From Allacma fusca (lineage: Eukaryota; Arthropoda; Collembola; Symphypleona; Sminthuridae), in NCBI GenBank assembly GCA_947179485.1, contig OX359250.1, positions 19,202,539-19,266,538 of the forward strand: 64,000 bases of DNA, given 5' to 3'. This document shows, piece by piece, positions 54,901 through 64,000 of the stretch. The notes beneath the pieces were generated by a model. The model was not told where the DNA came from. It made no database searches and worked only from the letters and a program-made list of their open reading frames with translations. The position numbers and the translations under genes were made by a program. Every line of letters begins with the position of its first letter. Positions within the stretch are counted from its first letter, which is position 1.

Positions 54901-57900
54901 ACGAGAAATAGAACGAAGCTTGCGGGAACAAAACTCATGGCCACAATGATGAAAATCGAAATCAAAACTTCGTTTCCTTGAAGTATCTCATCCTGAGAAA
55001 AAATCGTCTGAGAATTGGGAAAGGGGTGGTTTATTACGGTAATTCCTGAAAAACAATACGTAAAAAGGTAATACTTGAGCATGAATTAAGTGCAAAGCAG
55101 AGCACGCAATTTAGATTTCCACTGCCACGATTCATCAGTTTCGTCTATAACTAGGAACGAAATAAAAATTACCGTAAGCCGCAGGCGTTCCCTTTTCAGG
55201 AGGTATATTTGCTCGCAGTATTGCATTATTCATGGCATTCACAAATATCGGAATGGAATGAAAGCCTTGATTATTAAACCAAATTTTGGCAGCGTGTCGT
55301 ACTGCGACCTTGCGAAATGCACTAGGGGAACTTTCTCCAAATTCAGGCGGAACCAGAGTATTGATGAGTCCAAAGCTTAAACCACCATAACGGGATGTTC
55401 TAAAAATACAAACTTTGAACTTTATCTCAAACATTTATATTTCAAATATATTTCAATACTATGTAGATACTGATGAAGAATTGCAATAATAAAACTGTTG
55501 TAAATCAGGTTAAAAAATACCTAAACTTGTCAGTGGTATGCAAGTAATACTGTGACTCATTCTGGCCACTAATGTCAATTAGTGTGTCGCTACTCACAAG
55601 ATTAATAAATTCTGGCTCTGAGTAACCATAAGAAGGACACACAAATCCGGTGTTATCATCGTTACAGGTGCATATTGGATATTTCCTGAAAAATTCGAAT
55701 TCGCATTTAGAATAAAAGATCACAATTAGTTAACAGCTTTCATCATTTGAGCTATTAGGTACCGTTCACGTGAAGAAAATGACGGTTTGATTTGATTCTC
55801 TGCAGCATGGAGATCTAACCGGGAAAAGTTTTTCGCATTGGTAAAAAAACCTCCGCATAAAGAATCGAAATCCCCCTTTTCCACCTTAAAGCTATGTGTT
55901 CCAGCATTCCCCTTTAATAATTCACCATAGACAAAAGGATCTCTAAAATCATTAAACAGAGTTTAAGATGTACTAAATATTTAAAATCGTTGATTCCAGG
56001 TATATTCTGATTCCAGGTACTGATATAATATTTAAAATAAATTAAGGTTACTTGAGAATACAAGTAGCTCCAACACCAGATGGTAAAAGTAAGGTTGCAG
56101 ATATTCGATTGGAGTCAGCGGTGTCGTAGACGCTGGAAAAATACAATATTAAAATAAAAATAACGATTTAGCACTACTTGTACAAATATTTAATTTACCT
56201 GGAATACAATCTTTATTATTATTTTATTTTTATAATATTCTACTGTTCATTTAAAAAATATATAGATTCAATAACACATGATTCTTACTTTTTCTCAGCT
56301 AAATCCAACTTATTGTTAGAAAAAGGGATGAAATTTTCTTTCAGAGAGCTTAGATTGTGGAACTGAGATGGAGACAGTATCAGCTCATTAAGTTCTTCAA
56401 TGATCGGTGCTGTCAAAGCAACTGACATGGCCACAGATACAAAAAACGCTGGCAACAGAATCTGGATTTATACATGTTGAACACAAGTTTTTTTAGCAAA
56501 TGGTCTACTATACAGATAGCATCCATACAAATATAAGATAGTAATATTAACACATTGTTTCAAAACAATGTATAAGTGGGAATAAAATAGTAGTTTACTC
56601 AGATTTTTCAGAAGAAAATTATACCCTACCTGAGAAAATATTCCTTCAATATTCTTGCTTGTGAACAAATATCGTTTGCAGATAAGAGCCCAAAATTGCT
56701 GAAGTAGCAAGTACTTTTCTTTAGTGTACTCCGTTTCGAATTGTTCGCATATTTCCGGCCCACCTTGTGTTGTGCTAAGAAGGTGTGTCAACTCAATTTG
56801 TGCGATATCCTCATCTCTTTTATTGTTACGTTTTGATTTTAAGGGAATGCTACGATGGCCGTCTTTTGATGGAGCTGGGTTAGGCAGAGACTTGTACTTT
56901 GGAAGGTCAGACTTCTGCAATGCGTCCTTAGGTTTTATTTCGCTTTCGTAAATACAGATGTTTTCTTTGGAATCCAAAATCTCCAGTTTGGTGACATTGT
57001 CCGATAGAACATCGGTGAGAGTAACTTCACCGCGTTTCAAAGTTTCTGGAGGGAATGATTCCGTGTTTCCATTTTCTGGTAAAGTTATGACATTCATAGT
57101 TGCTAAGCGTTTTTTCAATTCCCTTTCGAATTCCGGACTTAAAGGTGTTCCTTTTGAGGGATGATTTGCGAGAGGAAAGTGAGAGTCATGACTATGCTGT
57201 CTGCGCGATAGCATAGGAATGGTACTCATTTCCTTAGCATCTGAAGACTGTCTGGAATGAGACTGCTGAAACTTGATTCCAGTAGCATCAATAGAGTTCC
57301 GCAATAAAATATGGGTATCCGCAGAGTTTTGTCTCACATGGGTTGGTCTTCGTTTTACCATGTGTATATCAGCAGAGTTCTGTCGCATGTGAGTGTGTTT
57401 CATCTTGGGTGAAAACACATCCGCAGAGTTTTGCCTTGAATGCTGTTTCCCAGCATACGGTAGCACATTCAGTGATAATTGCCTTGAATGAAGGGCAGCA
57501 ACAGTACTCAAAGATCCGTGTCTTGAGTGCTCACCCAAAGATCCCGTTAGTGCAGTAGGTAAGAGTTTATCTGACGAGGTGTCCGAATTTCGACGCTCGG
57601 AAATTACATTAATAAAAATTTCCTCAAGAGTCGTATTTTTGACACCAAAACTGCTGATGAATAGCTGGTCTTTAGACGCGCTTAGAAAGTGGAAGAGAGG
57701 TACGAAATTCCCACGCCGGAGCTCTTTGAGAGGAAGAACATAGTGTAGTTCATGCTTTGACTCGTTTACAAGTCTAGCTGTAGGAACTAGCCTGGTTATA
57801 GCCAATGTCACTTCCCGTTCTGAGCATCTAGACGATATGGACCTGCAATTAATTTACACGAATTGACAAATCTGAAGGTAGTTTTATATTATACAATTAC

Positions 57901-60900
57901 TTTTGCCTCATTAATACTGACAGTCAAAATTCAAGTATATTTACGTCTCTTCCTCATTCAAAGTTTTCACAATGAAAAGATGATATCCTTCACCAAGATG
58001 ATTTTTCAAGTATAATGGGGATCCACAACATTTTATTTTGCCGGAGTCCATAATAGCTATTTTATCTCCTAAAATATCAGCTTCATCCATGTGGTGAGTG
58101 GATAGTAAAATTGTTCGACCTAATTCAAGAGTTAGGTCATAATAAACATTAATATGAGAAATTACTTGATAAAAAGGGAAAAATGATCTAAAATCCCGGT
58201 TATATTACAATTTACCTTTTTTATATTTGATAATAAGATCCCAAATAGCTCTCCTTGCATAAGGGTCTACTCCGGCAGTTGGCTCATCTAAAATTACAGT
58301 TTTACTTCCACCCACGAAAGCAATAGCAACTGAAAGTTTCCTCTTCATTCCACCAGAAAGAGTTGACACTTTGTGGTGCCTTTTATTTGGTATTTTGAGA
58401 TCCACAATAAGTTTATTAGTTTCAGTGTCAAAATCCGTGGTGCCTTCCCCTTTTAACCTTGAATAAAACCACATGTGCTCCTCTAACGTCAAGTCATCAA
58501 ATAGTACGTTATGCTGCGGACACATTCCTAAAGATCTTCGAATTAAATCCATGTGAACCCTAATGTCTCGGCCGTAGATCAGGGCATACCCCGACGTGGG
58601 AGGAAAGAGACCCGTAAGGATAGACCTGTAAATTAAAGAGCGCGGTCCACGACATAAATAAATTAACTGGAATACAAAATACCATAAGATTATTTATTCT
58701 TACATTGTTGTTGTTTTTCCAGCTCCGTTATGCCCAAGAAGAGCTGTAATTTGCCCTTCATGCAAATTGAGATTCAGATCCTTCAAAGCATATTTCCTAG
58801 ACCCCTTGTATCGTTTACTGAGACCACCTATAGAAACCCCTAATGCTAAGTTATCTGGTTCTGGTTCGTAAAGTTGGTTAAAACTCTGCGTGTTTTCATT
58901 GGAGGGCAACTCTTGCTCGATTCCAGTCATGGTGGCAGATTTCGTTACAAATACGGAGGTTAGGTACTCCATTACAACGGAGCGATTCTTCGTAGTTTTC
59001 ATTACAGGACTTCCAGGAACTTCGTCCCTGCGGGAATCCAGCCAGTATGATTTTTGAAGGGGGAAATACCATGGTCGTGGAAGCCCAAATGGTCCTATAA
59101 ATGTAATATATATAAATATATTACAAAAAAATATAACATTTATATACAATGCAACACACAACTACAACGAGTATTGCCAAAAGCTTTTAGATTCCAGTAA
59201 ATCATTTACCTGGATGAATATTTTCTATGTACCAGAACAAGACACCGTACCAAAGAGCATCCACCCCAAGCATAAATAATACTGCTCCTAAATTATAAGT
59301 ATCAAATTCAGCTGGGGATTTATTAATGTTGTCCCATTGCATTCCCGTTCCTATTTCTTCGTAGAATGCAAAGTATTTTGCTCCGAGTCCGAACGCTGTA
59401 GGCGCGAGTAGGCTCTGAGTAGTAAAATTAAAATTGTATTAACGAGAACATGTATAGGTAATTTACTTGTATCAAAACAATAACACTATTCGATATAAAG
59501 AAAGTAAAATCGTCCTAACAGCCATAGCTTTGACCCAGGCTGGAACAATTTCGTTTGCAGACTCCTCTTTCACCGCAATGTACATGTAAGGGACGTAGGA
59601 CATGAAGTAAATAATTCCGGCACAAGCAGCAGCCAATTTAGCTTTTGAGAAAACAGAACTCACGAGGAATCTGAAAAAATAAACAGTAATGTTGTCAATA
59701 CAATAAATCATTTTAAATTGTGTATTGCAGTACGCTTTATTTTTTTAATTAGCTTCAAAGCTCTGTCATACTAAAATTAGAATAACTTACGAGAACATAA
59801 TGATGGCGATTGAAAAAACTTCCAGTGTTAAAAATACAATCCATGGGTTGCTATACGTCAAGACTTTCCCGTATCTAAGGACCAATGTGAGAATCCCGAT
59901 CGTGACAGTCATTTGAGAAAATGATGTTAAAAACCACGCTATCCATAGTACACCGTTCTTTAAACCCATCATTTTCATCACCTGTAATGTACAAGTGACA
60001 ACTCGATAAACATTTTACAAATTATAATTTGTAATGGATATGCGTGCAATTATACAATTACCTCTTTTAGCCTTTGCTCCTTTTCATAGACTATGTGTTG
60101 GACGAGAATAGCTACAGAGTACACCCATGATATTGTTAAACACAGCGGCATTACATGTTGAATCATGAACAGGAAAGTATCTCGGATATAGCATGGGTAC
60201 GGAAATTGTTGCAAATAAGTTCCCGGACCAGTGACATCCCTTTCCGCATATAAACTAACCATGGCTCTCTCCAAAATGTCCTGTAATTTCCCGATTTAAT
60301 TACATTTGATTTTTTAGTGTTTACAAATGTAAGCAGTATTTCAGTTTCCCCCACAATAATCAAGTGCTTACAATTGCAAACACATTTACTTATCCTATAT
60401 CCTATTCGTGCAACAGTGTTTACAACTGCAATCATTTCACTTCGTGCAAGTCAATATCATTCTAATTTTAAATCTAATCACGTCAAAATTAAAACTTTAA
60501 TATTTCGTTGAACTGATGTAAATTACATGAAGAAAAATGATTCAAAAGTTGTTGAACAAAAGAATATTACACGGTATGATGATGAGAGGTGTTCAAACTA
60601 TACGAACCTGGACCCACACAAAGCCAAAGTAGTAATAATTATAGCCCCATACTCTAGGTCCGGGGAACCAAAATCGATTCCTTATTCTCTTTGTATCAAT
60701 AGTTAAAGAAGCATTTTGACGGATTTTATAAATCATGTGGTTTGGTAACGATCCGTCGTTGTTCATGTGGAAGACGATGCCTGTAAACACAATTGCATGA
60801 GAGGAATCAGAATTATGTTTAAAGGAAGAATGTAGTGCTCTTGTCAATAGATTCAAACAGTAAACAGTGTTTACAAAAAAGTCATTAGTGCCGTTTGTAA

Positions 60901-63900
60901 ACACCTCAATATTAGAACAGTTTGTAAACACTTTAAAATGTAAACACCTCCAACTTGAACGAAATGTAAACACGGGGAAACATGCCCATACCTGCAAGCA
61001 CTGTAATGTTGTCGAAGTAAGCCTTGTTTTTAAAGTAAGCCAACATTTCATCCTCGGTACGGAATCCTTTAAATATGTTGAATGTTAAGCCTTTCATCAA
61101 CTCTTGCCAACTACACGCAGCCATCATAATGGTGCCAATTTCTTGCAAGAAGTTCTCCTATTGCATACAAGAGACAGTATTTTTAATTTGGTATATCTTG
61201 ACGTAAGGTATGGCGTGATTTACGAATATGTTTACCTTAGTTGTTATGTCTGGGTCGGCCAAAAACTCTAAGAACGAGTCAAATGATGAGTGATACATTA
61301 ATTCGAGAATAATAGCATACGGGTATACAAAATATAACGGATAGAAATAAAAATCCACAGGCAAAACAATTATTCAAATATATACCTTGTATTGCCGGTT
61401 GAGCAAACAGCATGGAGTACATTGGAGATTGCACAATATCGTATTGAATTTCCTTTAATTTCACTAAATTTTTCATGGTTTTTTCCGAGTTCAAAAACTC
61501 CTTGATTTCTGCCCCAACATCATGAATTCGCTTGGCATATTGATTGATTTTATCAAATAAAACGAACGTTTCATTGGCCTTGAATTAAATTTAAAAAAAT
61601 GTATATACATATTTTCTAATGTAGTTTCCAACGCGTAGTTTGTCATAACGAATAAATAATACCTTCTGGATAACGAGGTCAGCATGAGTTCCTGTAGGTG
61701 TGTACAGAACCTTTGGATTGTTATAGAGAACGTGGATGAGAAGTTCTAATTTCTCCAATTGACTCTTCGATATACCCATATCTTTCAATGAGTGGACTTC
61801 CTCCTCTGAAAAAATAGATTCATTTAGTTAATAATTATTTTCTTTCCGAAGAGCAGTTCTTTCATGCCGATTAGTTCTCATAAAAGTTTATTAACTGTGG
61901 TAACACTAGTGTTGATATTTATTTTACGAGACTCAATAGCAAAAGTTTACGTGGGCAAAAATTACCGATAAATTCGAATACTTTTCCACACACAGTCTTC
62001 TGCATAGCCTTCCAAATTTTCAGTAATGCATAGGGTAGATTCTGAAAGGTTTCAGAAATTCTTAATTCTACAACTTGTAACAATTGATTGATGTAATTAC
62101 TTACACTTAATAAAAACAAGGGTATACCGGCTTTTTGTTCACGCTAGACGGTTCGGAAGATCCATTGGTTTTGTCACCACCTACCATACGATTTTGCATT
62201 ATACTTTCCGCCCCAGCCAAATCCAGTTTTGCCCCTGTTTCCGTAAATTCATTCACGACAGAGACATTATTAGCTCCGTGATCAGTCCCACAATAATCAT
62301 GAGGCAATGACAGTGACAGGTTGGCCATGGTTCTAATAGTTTTTTTGAACAAGATGAAAGTATTGATGTCCTTCGCTAGCTTTTCCACTTTTGAAAACAT
62401 GCTTTCGTGATTCCAAGATTCTCCCTGAAAATAGGAAACCATAATTGTTTTATCGTGTTAATGCTTATCCAACAAGCTCAATATATATTAATGGTTTTGA
62501 ATTGAACTCACGGTTTTACGCTTGACTAATGTCGTATTGACTTCCTTGACCAGGACATCATGAAGCTGTTTTCTTTCGACGATATTCAGCTCACAGAACC
62601 GTGAAACAAACTGCTGTATGCTCCTCTGACATATTTCCTGGACATTTTTATGCTTTGGATTTTCAGGGTTACAAGTCACTAAGGGGAAGTCTTTCGGCAT
62701 TCTTCGTACGCAAGTAACAGCGTTTATCACAAAAGTATTCAATATGACATCCTGAAAAAAAGATCAACAAGATATACCATCGTTTATATTCCTAATGTTT
62801 GAAGTATATTTCCAAGGTTCATAAGAATCGATTGAAATTATTATCCAAATGTTTACCTGCAATACATTTAAGCTCTCGTCGTAGGTAAAGTTAAAGTTTC
62901 CACTAAGCATGTCCAAAACACGATGGCCAGGGTTCTGATGTAAAAATAATTCGAAAATTCCTATCTTGTCAGAATTTAACAAACCAGATGATACCTCAGA
63001 GACCATATTGGGAAGCTGCAGGTTCAAAGGATTCGTCACAGAAAGCTTCCTTTTCATGAATTCAGCCTGGTTATTTCCTGGAACTAAATGAGCATTTCCT
63101 GGTGTTCTTGCGTTCATACTATCAACCAACCCTGCAAAGAGCTTTGCATTTTCACCGGAAGCGAGTAAAGGAAAGGTTTCCAACAAAGACGGACTTTTGA
63201 AAACGAATGAATAAAATTCAGTTTTGTTGACTGAAACGCTATGCAATACATGATGTGTGCTTTCAGCATCAAAAGACAAGTTTTTTACTAAAAATCGTTC
63301 AATTTTGTCCACATCATTGATGAGATTCTTTGGTCTCATATCTGAAAACAAAAATTGTTTATTAATTCTGCCCAACTGCAATAGGTACAGCCCAATATTG
63401 ACTCACCAAAGTTATCGGAATAAAAAGCCTCCTTCAAGCTAATAGGGTCCTCAACAATGCTTTTGTAAATTCTTGGAATTTCATTTAATTCGTCTAAAGT
63501 AAACTTCGGCTGAAAGAAGTTGTTATTTTCAGCGACGGAATTCAGTTGCGACAAGAAATCCGTAACTCTGAAAAAACGCGAATTAATTATCCATAAAAGC
63601 ACCCTTCCAAGAAAACGCGGACAATGTACTCAATATGTTTAGCCACCATGTCATAAATCCAAGAAACTCACGTCGCATTCATATTTTTATAAAATCCATA
63701 TTGATCCGTCTCGCCTTTGTCACAAAACGCCTGCATTACAGAGATCAAACCGGCACTTGGTAACGGCCAAACTGGAAAATGTTCTGCAAATAAAAGATTA
63801 ATGTTTACGTAAACATAATGTCACTTGAAGTTAAAACACAAATCATTCCTTTTAGGCAACCATAAACACATTCAAACGAATCTGTTACATACGCGAAGAA

Positions 63901-63986
63901 TATGCTACGGCTGGTTGTTTGCTCCGGATGCCAACCAAAATGATGAAGAGTACCAAGGGTATGATCAGCTCGAACATCAAAACAAC
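51926..63986 (-). CDS. ABCA2: ABC transporter subfamily A, ABCA2 type (5' end missing)
   Basis: This is a full-size lipid-exporting ABCA transporter with two membrane and two nucleotide-binding halves. The first exon or exons lie beyond the window; the first one seen (63986-63893) encodes the first membrane helix. A large extracellular loop follows (exons 63783-63672, 63567-63407, 63341-62857, 62751-62512, 62424 down and on). [13 protein letters not shown] and ISWVYSVAI open the TM cluster. [16 protein letters not shown] (about 59060) is an ABCA2 hallmark. NBD1 has [20 protein letters not shown] and [11 protein letters not shown] (59100-57950). Then come the RQNSAD insert, TMD2 ([29 protein letters not shown]) and NBD2 with GVNGAG/KSTT split by an intron, [10 protein letters not shown] and DEPTTGMDP. 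The C terminus has [23 protein letters not shown]1 or ABCA7 is less likely given the ABCA2-specific blocks. Confidence 0.9.
57180..57540 (-). repeat. RQNSAD repeat array in ABCA2 cytoplasmic linker
   Basis: Three RQNSAD motifs occur at exactly 51-bp spacing (codons at 57419-57436, 57368-57385 and 57317-57334), that is 17-residue units. Related RHGS, RQLS and RQSS motifs extend the pattern on both sides. All lie in the cytoplasmic linker between NBD1 and the second membrane domain. R-x-x-S is a consensus for basophilic kinases and part of the 14-3-3 binding motif. I recall no such array in human ABCA2. Confidence 0.75.
60315..60975. promoter_or_regulatory. Cluster of TGTAAACAC motifs in two ABCA2 introns
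   Basis: Copies of GTAAACA or its complement TGTTTAC occur at about 60318, 60416, 60783, 60857, 60865, 60894, 60919, 60938 and 60966, mostly extended to TGTAAACAC. They lie in the introns on either side of the exon at about 60606-60782. GTAAACA is the core forkhead (FoxO/FoxA) site. The copies are not in a regular tandem array. Function is inferred; expansion of a simple motif is the alternative. Confidence 0.35.
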
Positions 63987-64000
63987 CTAAGGAAAAATAT

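Noticed and set aside
60593..61051. 152-residue minus frame with repeated VFTN words
   Set aside because: Only its C-terminal part is an ABCA2 exon; the VFTN words are read-through of the intronic TGTAAACAC motifs.

Overview
The window is animal nuclear DNA. Genes are split into many short exons with GT-AG introns, mostly 50-650 bp, set in AT-rich intergenic DNA full of decayed transposons. There are no operons, and no rRNA, tRNA or CRISPR could be supported. The proteins look arthropod-like. A selenocysteine lyase gene and a possible sperm-axoneme gene, together with many short introns, would suit a non-holometabolan hexapod such as a springtail, but the species guess is weak.

Seven protein-coding genes were resolved, most of them exon by exon. 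From left to right they are: casein kinase 2 alpha (minus, 7233-10859); TRAPPC8 (minus, 19401-24567, 15 exons); selenocysteine lyase SCLY (minus, 31497-33381, 7 exons); RecQ4 helicase RECQL4 (minus, 35203-40858, 14 exons); a PGP-motif (SHIPPO-like) protein (plus, 44501-47013, 9 exons); a PRELI-domain slowmo/PRELID3 protein (plus, 49420-50759, 5 exons); and an ABCA2-type full-length ABC transporter (minus, 51926 to beyond 63986, lacking only its first exon or exons). Except for ABCA2, whose exon-by-exon phases were only partly worked through, the models are frame-consistent across every junction. These are unrelated housekeeping functions (signalling, vesicle tethering, selenium recycling, DNA replication and repair, cilia or sperm, mitochondrial lipid transfer, lipid transport), and no pathway joins them.

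Two long gene-poor blocks, 11-19 kb and 25-31 kb, hold the mobile DNA. A 980-bp non-autonomous hAT element (15110-16089) has a perfect 8-bp target duplication. A 2.2-kb foldback element (28334-30516) has 430-bp inverted ends and internal minisatellites. A long-TIR MITE family has one nearly complete 679-bp copy at 18042-18720 flanked by TA, plus several fragments. The first 7.2 kb holds no gene that can be supported beyond the CK2 alpha 3' end, apart from one weak candidate for a small secreted peptide.

I did not find a convincing new multi-gene system. The most interesting observations are a 17-residue RQNSAD repeat array in the ABCA2 cytoplasmic linker, a cluster of TGTAAACAC (forkhead-type) motifs in two adjacent ABCA2 introns, an 11-residue-periodic tail on the slowmo protein, a stop-free 105-bp intron inside the Sld2 motif of RECQL4, and a perfect inverted AGGTCA element upstream of CK2 alpha.
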